DNA of 64,000 nt from Cadophora sp. MPI-SDFR-AT-0126 (taxonomy: Eukaryota; Ascomycota; Leotiomycetes; Helotiales; Ploettnerulaceae). The DNA lies in assembly GCA_020747065.1 (NCBI GenBank), contig JAGMVK010000013.1, positions 558,001-622,000 on the forward strand. Direction: 5' to 3'. A program made the translations under genes and the position numbers. Numbering within the stretch: position 1 is the first letter of the stretch; each line of letters opens with the position of its first letter. The notes beneath the pieces were generated by a model. The model worked only from the letters and a program-made list of their open reading frames with translations, was not told where the DNA came from and made no database searches. Positions 10,897 through 23,152 of the stretch are shown here, piece after piece.

Positions 10897-13800
10897 CTTG
10901 GATATCTCCCCTGGCGTGGAACGTCTGCTTCAGGATGCGCCCAGCTCGCTGATTGTCGCTACCGGTGTGCGAGAAAGCCAAGTCCTAGTTATGATGATGG
11001 AGAGCACTTCTGGGATGTGCGGCAAAGTCTCATCGAGAGAATGCCGTGGTGGAGAGGAGTTCGAAATATTTGGATGTTGGGAGATGCGAATCGTTAGAGG
11101 TTCAACACAGACAGACGGTTACGTTCCGTTGTTCACTTCAGTGGGGTCGGCCCCAAGGCCACCGACTTTTCTCAAGGCAAAGCTGACGCAAGTGGAACAC
11201 AACTCAGCCTCGTCCACGTAAAGTGACTTTGCGCAGTTGCCACCTCATGCAGCATGCTTTGGTCAGCAATGCCGGACAATCAATATCGTCAAGACAGTAC
11301 CAGCTGGACTTGAAATATATTCATACGCTGTTGCTGATCAAGGGCATGGTGAATTAATTGCCCCAAGAAGAGTGTCGCTTTCAAACCAATCGCGAGCATC
11401 AGCAGCTTCCCTCCAATACTCAAACACGACGAAAAAGCAGAGAGCATAGAGTGTTGAATATCTTCTGAAAAGACCTTCGTACATTGCATGCAAAGGACGT
11501 CAGCCTACCTGACTAGGTAAGTGTGCAAAGCTGGAATTCTGGACTGCTCTCCTTTATCCTTCCAACTTGATGCGGAGTCATCATCATCATGCCCAACAGG
11601 TCAGCGTGTAGCGTCCATCAAGGAGAAATATGCTTATGAGATCCGTCCAGCATCCACCATGCGGATGGCATCCAGAAAAGACTGTTTTGTCATCCTCGAT
11701 TTGAGTTGATGTGACTTGACTTAACTCCTCAATTAGAAGAGGCGATCGAAGTCCCTCGCAACGCAACACACCGGCATGCATACCTGATGGAACCGTTGAA
11801 TCCAGGTTATCTCAAATGATGATAGCTAAGGACTGTATGTCTAGGGCTGCTCAACGGCCTCTTTGCACTCCAGATTTCGATAAGGCAGGCTCGACATCAG
11901 CATACCAGATTGTATTTCGACACTGCCCAAGTCAAAAAACGAGCCGTGGCAGACTTGTGGCAGCTCTATGTGCAATCATGTTCTCATTGTTCGAGTTCTA
12001 TATCACATACTTTCTGTTTTTGTCTTCATCTGGCGTGCTTCCCATTGATCGGACGGGTCAACGCGCAGCGCCTGATCTTGACACTCACTACGGTCTTCTC
12101 ACTTTTTTCCCTCTAGAGTGCTTGACTATCCCCTCACCCTCAAAGGCCTCCTTGCGCATGGGTTGTGAGTTTTGGCCAGCCTAGAGTGGATATTATCATC
12201 AGTTGCAGTATTGGATCTTTGAACTTTTGTCCCAATTTTCAAGTGAACATTCCTTATATGAGTAGTTACTTCGAAAAGGCAACAGCTTCAAATACTCAAC
12301 ATTACCCAATGCAGAGATGTGGGTCTGGCAAATTCGTTTCCGAGCCCTATTCGAGAGCTTTGCGAGACTCAATGGAGGGAAAGGTTCGACGACCTAAATA
12401 CCAGCTACATTACCTGAGATTCGGGCGAAAGAAAAGCATCGAATGTCCCACATTGTTGATCTGTTATCAAAAAAGATCATTTCGAAAGTAGTATGCTGAT
12501 GTAACAAATTCGATTTTCACAACTTGACAGGAGAAGGTAGGTCTGAGGGCATTGTCAGACGGGCAATTGCCCAAACCTGAAAGTTTTACAATCATTCAAT
12601 AATTTAGTATCCATCAGCAGTCTAAGCACAGATTCTTTCTCGTTATCCATAAATTGCGGTGTCTACCAGCGATTCCTAGGAAACAGCTTTTCTCCATTAA
12701 GGGATTGTCTGTGATGACCGGTACGTGCATCTTCGTCGCTTTTTTTTCCCTCTGCCAGTCTCTTCACACCAGATCCGGTCAATCCATGGTCACGAAAAGC
12801 ACGTTTCTTGTTACTCTCACAATAGTGGTAACAGATATATATTCCGCTCCACGATCAGCTTCACTACTGCAATTCGGGTAGCCAGCTACCAGCAATGACC
12901 AGATTCAATCCTTCTCTCAACCGATCCATCATTCGATGTTGTCGGCTGATCTGCTCACTTCCAAGAGGCAAATGCTACCAAGATTGAAGGTAAGCGGTAT
13001 CGACTAGTCTCGATGTGACCGGTGCTTCATGCCGCCATACGACTCTAAGTTGTCAGCTCAATAGCCGACTGGTACAATGTTCATGCTTTCAAGGTTTTGT
13101 CGGGGATCTTGAAGCTTGGCCTCTCCGTTCAATGCCTTCTCTCAGAAATGACTTGGCAATACAACCATCCCCCCACTCACGAAACGCACAACTCGACATA
13201 GATCGGGTAAGCTTTACACTAGCTTGTAAATGGGAAGATGCTGCTTTATACAGGGCTTTGTAGGTTCCGCCTCAAGAAATGGAGAAACAAGAAGGGGAAG
13301 AGAAAATCAGTAAATTTCACGTGTGGAAGGACAAGGCTGAAGAGAAGGCTGACATTTGATGATCTACAATCGACGCTAACTGTAGCCTGCGCCATGTCGC
13401 AGATAACATCCACCTGCTTACACCTGGTTCACCGCACCAGCGTTCGATACACCCCTTATGCGACAATTCTGAAAAACCCGAATTGCAAATGACGATTTGA
13501 AGGAGATTCATGAATCAGATTTTGAGCGCACCGTCCACGGTTCATTCATTACTGACTGAATCGTCTGGAAGCGGTCAAAGTATTGTGATGAGTACAACCT
13601 GACAGGTGTTGCAGCCAGCCATTGGGTGCAACATCGCCAATCCTTTGGCTCGTTTTTAGCATGCCCAATCACCGATCTTTGTTAGCGCCCGTCCCAACAT
13701 CAGAGGCCTGGAAGTCGCTATAAATATACCTTTCTGCAGCACTTGGGTCACTTACGTGCAGTCTGCAGAAGACTCGAAGTGTCCAGTCCAATGGTTTGGC

Positions 13801-15338
13801 CCAATAATTTCTTTTCCAGTAATCTAGTAGTCCAGTAGTATTTCGGTCGGTCCAGGAACAGATCGAGCTGCTAGAAATTCGCGATTCTCGGGTCCAATTC
13901 CCAGGATTCTGTCATCGTGCTGCTGGGAACAATATTGCCGTGCCGATCAAGCAATTACCTCATTCTTGAGGATTTGGAAGACAGTCTCCAACAGATAGTC
14001 GCAGTCAATCAATCTGTGCCTTGCGCTTGTCGTGGGGTTGAGACGAGGCGCGAGACAATTCCTCCTTTCCTCCTCCGCTTTCGATCCTGGATTGCTTCCT
14101 TCATCGACGCTGCCGTCTGGTGCACTGACTAGTATTGTCCGTCCTGGCCGAACAAAGCATCTCTTCTTGCCGTTAGAGGTGGCGGTTTGAATCCACCGTC
14201 TCTCGTCACGGCAGCCGGCCTGCATGAGAGTTGGAATGGAGAACAGTGACTGGTTCGGATGCACAGCTTCGAACGCCTGGCAGGCTGCTCCATTTTGGTC
14301 GACGAATCCCTGAATAGCCCAAGCGCCGGGATGGCACGAGGCGTCGGCAGCCTTTCCTATCGATGGTCATTCGAATTGGCGTTGTGTAGTTCACTCCGTT
14401 CAAGTTCTGGGAGTCCTCGAGAGTTCTTCAACAGCAACAACAGGAATCTGCCCACAATATATCTCTTCTCGACATACGACTCAAAAAATCGTACGATTCT
14501 TGCATACTCTGATCTCACTTCTGCCATTCTCGCCCGAACTCAAAACATCAGACAAGATCTCAGGGGGGCCTGCACCGATTGTGTCGGTTGTCCAAGCGTC
14601 CGAGCAACTCTGCTACACTTCACGTCTCATACTGGCACTCTCGACAGGCCAAGCTTTTTGACACCGCTCAAAAATCCTGCGAAACGACCGCTTGCATCTG
14701 ATTTCCTCATATCGGATTGATCTGACACAGGGCTGCCAGCTCTCGAAACTGTCTGCTACGTCTGATCTTCGACACAACGGTGGACATCGACTCCATCACA
14801 GCCCATACAAGCTCAGATGGCATGCCAAAGAGGGCCGTGACACCCCAGGTAGCGAAGGAAGATTATCATTCGGGGGTCTTTTAACCTCACAGGAACGGTG
14901 TCAGGGTTTCATGGGAACAGTGGTATCCGATATCATTGCTTGCTCTGCCCCGCATAGAACATCCGCTCGAGCCCAAACCACCACGGCTCTGAACGGGAGG
15001 CAACTGGTACGAACCTTTATCATCTCTTCATCACCCAAAACCCCTGGATCCCTTTCCTCTTTTCTTGCGGCAAGGAGAAACAAGCTTTCACCTTCAACCT
15101 TCATAACAACCTGTCCTGCTGGCTCAGTTCTTCTTTTCTCGGGTGTCGTACATTCATTCAACTGCGCAGGTGGGAATACAAGTTTTAATTCTAAGGATCG
15201 AATTTAGAGGCACCGTTCATTCGCTCACCGGTTGCCAATACATATCGACGACTGCCCCTCACGACAGTTCCGTCGCTGGTCGACATTTAATACAAACCTT
15301 GGGGAATTGGGAGGTGTTTAGGAAACGACGATATCACG
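10897..15338. other. 4.4-kb gene-free region between divergent myosin I and NADPH oxidase genes
   Basis: Neither strand gives a convincing protein. The longest open frames (about 120-170 codons, at 11816-12184, 14259-14720 and 14692-15207) are Ser/Leu/Arg/Cys-rich without domain-like pattern or splice continuity. The 3' third (about 13.9-15.3 kb) is pyrimidine-rich with many CT runs, as in fungal promoters and long leaders, and probably belongs to the NADPH oxidase gene. A TATA-like sequence lies near 13720. Long non-coding RNA or distal regulatory sequence is possible but not shown. Confidence 0.5.
13720..13728 (+). promoter_or_regulatory. TATA-like element in the gene-free region upstream of noxA
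   Basis: The sequence CTATAAATATA stands out in a mixed-composition region 1.6 kb upstream of the noxA start codon. It could mark the core promoter of a long noxA leader or of an unannotated transcript. No protein-coding frame follows directly. Confidence 0.25.
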
Positions 15339-17204
15339 ATGGGGTTCTCGGATGAGTTCAAGGCGCAGACGAGGGGGTCGAAATTGTTATTCAACTTCCT
15401 TTTCCATGGCTTTCACATCGGCCTCTTCGTTCTCGGATGGTAAGCAGCATCGAAAGGGTACAGGAAACCTGAAAAGGACTAACTCATTCTACAGGAAGAA
15501 GCAACAAGATGACCCGAGGCTTGCGGGTCTGAATACACTGACTTTCTCGGTTTGGATTTCTCGGGGTGCTGGTTTAGTTCTGTCGGTGGATGGAGCGATG
15601 ATCCTTCTCCCTATGTGCAGGAATATCCTGAGATATGTCAGACCGAAGGTCAGGTTTCTCCCACTTGACGAATCGCAATGGTTCCATCGACAAGTCGCAT
15701 ATTCAATGCTGTTCTACACCATTCTCCACACAACGGCCCATTATGTCAAGTAAGTAGTCGACTTCCATTTTGGGAATTGTCACTGATCACGAACAGCTTC
15801 TTCAACGTTGAGAAAACCCAAATTCGCAAAGTCTCTGCTCTCCAGATCCACTATGCTCAAGCAGGAGGCATTACTGGCCACATCATGCTTCTGTGCATGC
15901 TTCTCATGTACACGACCGCGCACGCGAAGATCCGTCAACAGTCCTTCGAAACCTTTTGGTACACTCATCACCTGTTCATTCCATTCTTGTTGGGACTTTA
16001 TACTCACGCAACCGGATGCTTCGTCCGTGACACCACGGATCCATTTTCTCCCTTCGCTGGTGCGGACTTCTGGGGTCATTGCATCGGTTATGAGGGCTGG
16101 CGCTGGGAGCTCTGGGGAGGTGGACTCTACCTTATCGAGCGTCTGTACCGTGAAATCAGATCTAGAAGAGACACTTCAATTGTTCGTGTCGTTCGTCATC
16201 CATATGGTAAGTTCGCTTCAATTTGATCACCTGAGACCGAGCTAACATTGGTATAGACGCCATGGAAATCCAGTTCAGAAAGCCTTCCATGAAGTACAAG
16301 GCGGGACAATGGCTCTTCCTCAATGTCCCATCTGTCTCTCAACACCAATGGCATCCATTTACCATCACCTCCTGCCCATTCGACCCTTATATCTCAGTTC
16401 ACGTTCGCCAAGTCGGTGACTTCACCCGCGCTCTCGGTGATGCTCTCGGAGCAGGTCCCGCCCAAGCCAAATTGTACGATAGCGTTGACCAGAATGGCAT
16501 GTATGAAGTCGCTCTCCAGAATGGCCAGCAGATGCCTGAACTCCGCATCGACGGTCCATACGGAGCACCAGCCGAAGACGTCTTCGACAACGAAATTGCC
16601 GTCCTCATCGGAACAGGTATTGGAGTCACACCCTGGGCCGCTATCCTCAAGAACATCTGGCACATGCGCAACGGTCCTAACCCACCCACCCGTCTTCGCC
16701 GCGTGGAGTTCATCTGGGTCTGCAAAGACACCACTTCCTTCGAATGGTTCCAAGTCCTTCTCTCGTCCCTGGAAGCACAGAGTCAAGAAGCTGCTGCACG
16801 TCGCGGTGGCCAGGATAGCGAATTCTTGCGCATCCACACCTACCTCACCCAGAAGCTTGACATCGACACTGCACAGAACATTGTGCTGAACAGTGTTGGT
16901 GCTGCGCTGGATCCTCTCACTGAGCTGAAGTCTCGTACGAACTTCGGCCGTCCCGACTTCGGGAGACTGTTTGAGGGCATGAGAGACGGTATCTTAGATA
17001 GAACGTATCTAAGCGGATTAGAAGGCGACATGAAGACGAACGTCGGTGTCTATTTCTGTGGTAAGTGACCTTCCTCTTTCATTCACATGGTGTCTCACTG
17101 ACATGACAACAGGACCCAATGTAGCAGCAAGAGAGATCAGGAAGGCGTGTAAGAAGGCTACGAGTCGTGAAGTGAACTTCTCGTTCTGGAAGGAACATTT
17201 CTAG
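15339..17204 (+). CDS. noxA: NADPH oxidase, NoxA class
   Basis: Five exons (15339-15439, 15495-15749, 15797-16206, 16257-17060, 17113-17204) encode 553 residues. The gp91phox-like core has two haem-ligand histidine pairs, H98/H112 in HRQVAYSMLFYTILH and H176/H189 in the helix reading HHLFIPFLLGLYTHA. The FAD-binding HPFTITS and NADPH-binding GTGIGVTPWAAIL and FCGPN motifs follow, and the C-terminus ends in Phe. There are no EF hands, and the short N-terminus points to NoxA rather than NoxB or NoxC. It makes superoxide from NADPH and O2 across membranes. In fungi it controls hyphal differentiation, fruiting bodies or sclerotia and infection structures, with NoxR, Rac and NoxD. Its upstream region is unusually long (4.4 kb). 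Confidence 0.95.
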
Positions 17205-17550
17205 ATATCGCTTTGTCCTTTTTGTCATCGAACCTTTTTTTTCCTACTTGTCCTACCTAACTAAATAAATGATTGATTCACGATCGATACCGAGTGAGTT
17301 GGAGTGGGCGTCTAGCGTTCCAGCCAGGGGAAAAGAGAGTTCCTGTGGACAGATGGGTGATGCATTTGGCGAGCGAAATGGTGTATATTTGGGTGCCCAT
17401 ATATTTTAGTGTTGCAAAGATAGCATAATCTTACTTCACTTGTCCTCTTGGAAGTCTTTTAAAATGCTTGAATGTCATGTGTGAAACGATTACATTTGAA
17501 ACTGAAAAGTTCTGTAAATTGCTGTTCTGTCTTGCACCCATGATCAAACT
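17205..17550. other. Intergenic region between convergent noxA and quinone oxidoreductase genes
   Basis: 346 bp with AT-rich tails of both convergent genes, including AATAAAT just after the noxA stop (near 17264) that may serve as a polyadenylation signal. Nothing else is evident. Confidence 0.45.
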
Positions 17551-18625
17551 CTACAACTTACTCTGTCCTTCCTGTGGCACTTTGACCACAACCTTGCCCC
17601 AAGTACCTCTACTACCCAGACTCTTCAGGGCATCGGGTACGCTCTCGAGTCCAACAAATTCCTTATCGGTGAACACAGTCCCTCTGAACTTGCCCTCGTC
17701 AATCAGCTTGAACAGCCCATCCCAGACAGGCTCGATCGTTTCGGGCTCGTTCAAGGTATAAGCGCCCCAATGCAGTCCAACGATGCTAATATTCTTCAGC
17801 AGAATCTTGTTCATAGCCACCTTCTCAATGGCCCCTGCCGCAAACCCAATAACCAACAACCGACCATTCCACGCAATACATTTCGTACTCTTATCAATCA
17901 TACCCACTGGATCAAACACAATATCTACACCTCGCCCCTTGGGCGTAATCTTCTTGACCATTTCCGGCCACTTCGGATCCGTGTAGTTGACCGCATAATC
18001 CGCACCAAACGACTTCGCAACTTCAAGTTTATGTTCGGTCCCAGCAGTAGCAATGACAGTCGCTCCAAACGCTTTCGCTATCTGGACGGCAGCCAGACCA
18101 ACTCCACCCGCCGCCGCGTGAACCAGCACATAATCCCCCTTCTTAATACCAGCTCTTGTCACCAGAGCACCATAACTTGTGGGCGCAGTAACGAACAATC
18201 CTGCAGCCTCGAAGAAACCCCATCCTTTCGGCACGGGCTTAAGAGCCTTCTCTAGAGCTGCGACTTTCGTTGCGTAACCGCCTTGTGAGGCCCCGAAGAC
18301 TCGATCGCCGACCTTGTATTTTGGGGATTTGGCGGATGAGGGGACGGAGAGGATGACACCGGCGAACTCGGAGCCGGAGATCCAGGGGAGAGGGGGCTGG
18401 TGCTGGTATTTGCCGGCGATTTGGAGGAGGTCGAAGAAGTTGGTTGCGGAAGCGTGGATGCCGACTAGATATTGGTCTTTTGAGGGGACTGGATCTGGGA
18501 GGTCCTCGACTTTGAGATCGGATGGACCCTGAGACATTGTTAGATACCGAAGTTGGGAATAAATTGGAAAGAAAGAGTATAGACTGGCTTACTTTGACAT
18601 ATTCTTTGATCTGAATTCCACGCAT
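17551..18625 (-). CDS. Quinone oxidoreductase, zinc-independent MDR family, with C-terminal SKL
   Basis: Exon 1 (18625-18593) encodes MRGIQIKEYVK and joins exon 2 (18528-17551) across a 64-bp intron, giving 336 residues. The N-terminal GroES-like half has SGSEFAGVI and YKVGDRVFG. The Rossmann half has VLVHAAAGGVGLAAVQIAK for NADPH. Zinc-ligand cysteines are absent, as in quinone reductase/enoyl reductase-like MDR proteins, which reduce quinones or conjugated enones with NADPH. The protein ends GQSKL, and the terminal SKL is a canonical peroxisomal targeting signal 1, so peroxisomal import is likely. An ATG inside the intron, in frame with exon 2 (at 18537), could start a slightly shorter form. 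The exon-1 start is preferred because MRxIQIKEY is the usual family N-terminus. Confidence 0.92.
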
Positions 18626-19582
18626 TGTGACAGCTTGAAGTAGATTCTTGTACAGTACAAGGAAAGTCAACAGATCAATCAATGATAGATATTTAAAAAC
18701 TTGGTTGATTTTGCGTAGCCAATCTTGAAATTGTACAAGGCAAAGTTGAATCAGAAATGTGTAAAGAATGAGGATTGAAAGCTGCAATTGAAGCCTTGAC
18801 AGCTGCATCGCGGGGAACCCTCCCGGAGACACTGGGGAAGCCGAGACCGAGGCATCTTCCTTCACTTCAGGTAGCCCCTGTCAAGTCACGTGAACCCACC
18901 AATTTTCATCCCAGATCCTGGAGGGAGTGTGTCCAGGGCAATTCTTTGGCTGGCTATTGCAGCTGTTTTCTGACAGAGAAAGATTGTTCAGAATGTCTTG
19001 CTGTGAGTAGACTTGCTGTTCCGCCGTGCAAAGTGGTGGGTGCAGTTGGGAAGTGGACTTCAGTTAAGTTCAACTCTGGCCTGAGAAGGGTGTAGACTGA
19101 GATGGAAGGCGGACTTGCTAAGTGATGTGATCTTCGATCGGCCTCCTCGTCGTCAGAAGGGAGCCTCAAGTTGGGCCTTGATCCTCACGCCTCGTTTATG
19201 ATATTGCTGAGTCGTCCTTTGAAGACATACCCACATAGAGAAGTCAACAACAAAGAATTTGAGACACTGTCTTCATATTTGTTTGACCCAGTCAAATTTT
19301 CAGAACCACATCAGATCACATCAACTTTCTCGGTCTCCAACAGACGAGACCCCTGCTCTAGCGACAGGCTAGGAATCAACGTCATCTGCCCGCCGCCTCG
19401 TCCGTCTGCCTTCCCTCCACTTGGTTGATTAGATCTGTTGATAAAGAAAGAAACCGCTTGCGCCTTATCGAATCCCTGATTAAAACAAGTCCACGCCGTC
19501 CTTCGACCACCGTTGAATCTTCTCCAAGCAGTACATAAGGCCCGTACTATCTCAAAGCTGCACCAAGTGCAAGCAATCGCAA
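18626..19582. other. Divergent intergenic region between quinone oxidoreductase and Dsk2 genes
   Basis: 957 bp holding both promoters. The 3' part (about 19440-19580) is a CT-rich stretch before the Dsk2 start, typical of a fungal leader. I see no additional gene or repeat. Confidence 0.5.
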
Positions 19583-21085
19583 ATGGCTACCGAGGACGCC
19601 GCCACTGTTGAGGGCGCTGAGCCGCAGATCAGCTTCAAAGTCAAGACATCCAGCGATGGCATGCACAGCATTACGATGGCAGAGAGCGCTACAGTCCTCG
19701 ACCTGAAGACGAAGTTGTCAGGAGGAGAGTTCGAAAACGTATCGGTGGACAGAATGCGCCTGATCTACTCCGGCAGAGTCATGAAGGACCCCGAACCACT
19801 TAGCACATACAAGATCAAGGCCGGCAACACGATACACATGGTGAAGAGTGCGCAATCAAATGCTACACAAAGCCCTGCCAGTGCCAGCGCCGGCACTGGC
19901 TCAGCTGCCCGAGCGGCTCCAGGAGTCCCTACCAATATGGCGGCTGGCACGGTCAACAACCCTCTTGCTGGTTTGACGGGAGCTAGATACGCCGGACATA
20001 TGGGCCTACCAGGAATGGACATGTTCGGTGCGGACGGTGGTGTGAGTTTGGCTCTGATTTAATGTATCTCGAGGAAAATACTAACATTCTCGCAGATGGG
20101 AGCTCCTCCAAATGAAGACCAAGTTGCCGCTATGCTCGATGATCCAAACATCCAACAAACAATGAATGAAGCCCTGCAAAACCCACAAATGGTCGATATG
20201 ATGATCAACTCCATTCCAAGTCTACGAAATGATCCTAATGCTCGGGCAATGTTCAACAATCCTGAATTCAGACGTATGTTGACAAACCCAGCCGCCCTTC
20301 GACAGGCTGGAGAGATGAGACGAAGAATGCAGGAAGCAGGCGTCGGTAGTTTTCCAGCACCAGGAGCTACAGATACTACACCCAGTGGCGCGGCTAGCAG
20401 TAACCCAAACCAAAATCAAGCACAGTTCAATCCCTTTGCTATGCCTCCAGGATTTGGAGCTGGAGCTGGAGCTGGCGCTGGCAACAATCCATTCGCAAGC
20501 CTCTTTGGTGCGCAAGGCCAGACACCTGCCCAAACACCTCCAGCACCCGGATCTGCAGGACAACAGACACCACAATCGCCGCCCACGGCCGATCCCAACG
20601 CCGCCAATCCATTCGCCTCTCTTTTCGGTGGTGCAGGAGCTGCTGGTCAGAATCCATTCGGTCAGATGCCTCCAATGACTCCAGAAATGATGCAACAAGC
20701 CATGCAGATGCTGCAAAACGGTGGAATGGGCAACTTGTTTGGTGGTGGAAACCAGTGGGGTGCAGGAGGGGCTTCGAGTCCACCACCACCTGCTGATACG
20801 AGACCTCCAGAGGAGATGTACGCGGACCAGTTGAGACAGCTGAACGACATGGGTTTCTTTGATTTTGATCGTAAGTGCAACCGTTTTTGTTCTTGCAAAT
20901 CTCTTGATGCTCCATATGGTGAAAGTTGCTACCGAACACCATATCATTCTCCAGCCGGAGATTCTGAAAGATTAGTTCCCTGATTGTGAGTGCATTATTT
21001 ACTAACCTCATATCCAGGTAATGTCGCAGCCTTGAGACGAAGTGGCGGAAGTGTCCAGGGCGCAATCGAGCAACTGCTTAGTTAA
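19583..21085 (+). CDS. DSK2: Ubiquilin-family ubiquitin receptor Dsk2
   Basis: Three exons (19583-20041, 20096-20870, 21018-21085) encode 433 residues. An N-terminal ubiquitin-like domain (about residues 14-90, ISFKVKTSSDGMHSI to RLIYSGRVMKDPEPLSTYKI) is followed by an STI1-type region around NPQMVDMMINSIPSLRNDPNARAM split here by citation only: NPQMVDMMIN and FNNPEFRRMLTNPAALRQA. Next is a long Gly/Ala/Pro/Gln/Asn-rich linker with NPFASLFG repeats. The C-terminal UBA domain runs from YADQLRQLNDMGFFDFDRN across the last intron to VAALRRSGGSVQGAIEQLL. Dsk2 carries ubiquitylated clients to the 26S proteasome and acts in ER-associated degradation. The last intron (147 bp) is longer than most here. 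Confidence 0.95.
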
Positions 21086-23152
21086 GGACGTTACACGGTA
21101 TTGGTACGGTGCGAGATTGAGTGGGTGGTTGGTTGACAGTATTCTGATATGCATCCAGGATAGGGATCGGAATGGAGGCAGAGTATAATTGCATGGATCG
21201 GTATTTGATGACGCATGATGAGCAGACGTAGCTAAGACGAACAATACTTTTTGATGCAGCGGCAACCCAGAAGCTCGTTTTGCAACCTCCATTTAAGCCT
21301 TCAAGGGCGTTTTTCGTAAACCACAAGTGGACAGCCATAGCGACACTTGAACGAAGCACAAATTGTGGGTCACTCGTTACAAAATCTTGAGTATCTCCAA
21401 ATACAAGCGTGTATAGTGATAATAATGCGTTTTTCTGTCTATCATTAGACACACAAATTTTGTTGCATGCCCTCGCTGTCGCTTATTTTTAGACATGTGT
21501 CCACACCACCCCAGGTGTATCAACATTTGGCTGTGGCTAACCATAATCTCCATATAAGGAAACATTCGTAATTCTGTGAAGATCAGTGGATGGCTTTGTT
21601 ATTCATTAATTGTTTGTAATTGTGCATATACGTACAATTAGTAGCCTTGACGAGTAAATTAGGGGTGGGCCAACCTCGAGTCTGATTACGTGCTGAAATT
21701 TACCGAGGATGAACCTTCCTTCAAGCCCATTTAATCCGACTGTCAGTGCAATCCTGAAGAAGTAAGAGATGTATCTGCAATACAGAAAACTATTGGTTAT
21801 AAATTAGTGGTTGTTACCATAAGCCACTACAGTGAAGGCATATCTACGACCCCTTGAAATGTGAGTGAGTGTGTTTTGGTACGGGAAGTGCAGGATTATC
21901 TAGACAAACAGAGCAGTCGGGTTTGTGGCTGAGAATCTTACCCAGTGGCACGACGAAGATGAGGGCGAAGTACTGGGTTGCATACTACATTGATGTGGTA
22001 ATACTGGAGGTATTGAGCTGGCTGGAAGAGTGTGGATGTGATAGTTAGTAAATAACCAGTGAAGGACTAAAAAAAGGAAGATGATGATGTGGACTGTGAG
22101 TGATGGAGGAAGTCATTGAGCGGACAGGAGAAGTTATGATTAAACAACTTCTCACGATAGTCATGAATCGTCATCAAGCAACCAAGGATCCAATTACGAT
22201 AATCCTCTACATCAAGCATCACCCGGAAGCAAAGTTTCTCATCAGATCCATGTCTCGTGAACTTTAATCAAGCAGAGGAGCACTCGAAATCACTCCCACA
22301 GCTCGTAAACGAGACTTTGATATCCAATCTGAGTAGCCTTTCCATTACTTCATGCAGTGATTGCTGAGAACCCACCTTAGGCGAAGCCTATCAAACTCCT
22401 AAATTAACGCTGTCCTATTCTAATTCCTCACCCACTCACCTACCACAAAGCGAGTGAGATCCTCGGGTTTCCGTTTCTTCCGTCTACGCAGAAAGAAACG
22501 AAATAGAGAGAAGAGAACTGTGCACGTTACTTATCGAGTTCATTCCTGGAAGTTCAAGTCTGTGAGCATACAAATACAAATACAAATACTATATGAAATG
22601 AAATTTTGTCTTGCGGTTTCGGGGAGTAATTAGTATTTGTGTACGTGTCCATCAAAATTGGGAGAGTCTCAGTACCCGGAAATATCTTTAAACAAAGGGC
22701 TGGAGTAATACAAGTTCAACTCGTACAGCGACCATTTCGTTTACAATCTTCACCGTACAGTAATAACAAAGTCCCAGTAATTGTTTTCTGAATTTTAGAT
22801 ATTTTCATTAGACCTCATCTCGTAACGTCTCGTTCTATGGTATATATCTCTAACCATCCCAATATTCCGTTCTTTACTATCCTCGCTATTTATCCATCTC
22901 GAATCCGTCATACTCGACAAAAACCTCCACACAAATAACATGAAGATCATAAATGGGCTGGTACCCAAATGCCGCTCGCTATGCAAGCAAACCCAAAAAC
23001 AAACCGTAAAATTCACCCATGCCCCACCCTCTGATACATCTTGCCAACCAATTTTGCCCAGTCCAAAAGTACCATACAAGCCCCAGAACTCCATCATGCC
23101 GGCCAACCCTAAGAGGTCAATCATACAGCTCATCGATTCTATCCCATCCATC
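21086..23152. other. 2.1-kb intergenic region between convergent Dsk2 and histidine kinase genes
   Basis: AT-rich, with no plausible exon chain on either strand and only short frames without protein-like composition. It contains a small ATACAA hexanucleotide repeat near 22570 and many short A/T runs. Both 3' UTRs should lie at its ends. Confidence 0.5.
22568..22590. repeat. Hexanucleotide microsatellite (ATACAA)n
   Basis: Nearly four tandem copies of ATACAA in an AT-rich intergenic region. Confidence 0.8.

Noticed and set aside
11816..12184. 122-codon plus-strand frame in the first gene desert
   Set aside because: Slightly hydrophobic but no recognisable domain, no flanking exons and ordinary length for chance in 4.4 kb.
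14180..14210. tRNA T-arm-like sequence (GGTTTGAATCCACC)
   Set aside because: No acceptor, D or anticodon stems around it fold into a cloverleaf.
14259..15207. Two overlapping open frames of 153 and 171 codons upstream of noxA
   Set aside because: Composition follows the CT-rich leader DNA, no conserved motif; more likely promoter or 5' UTR.
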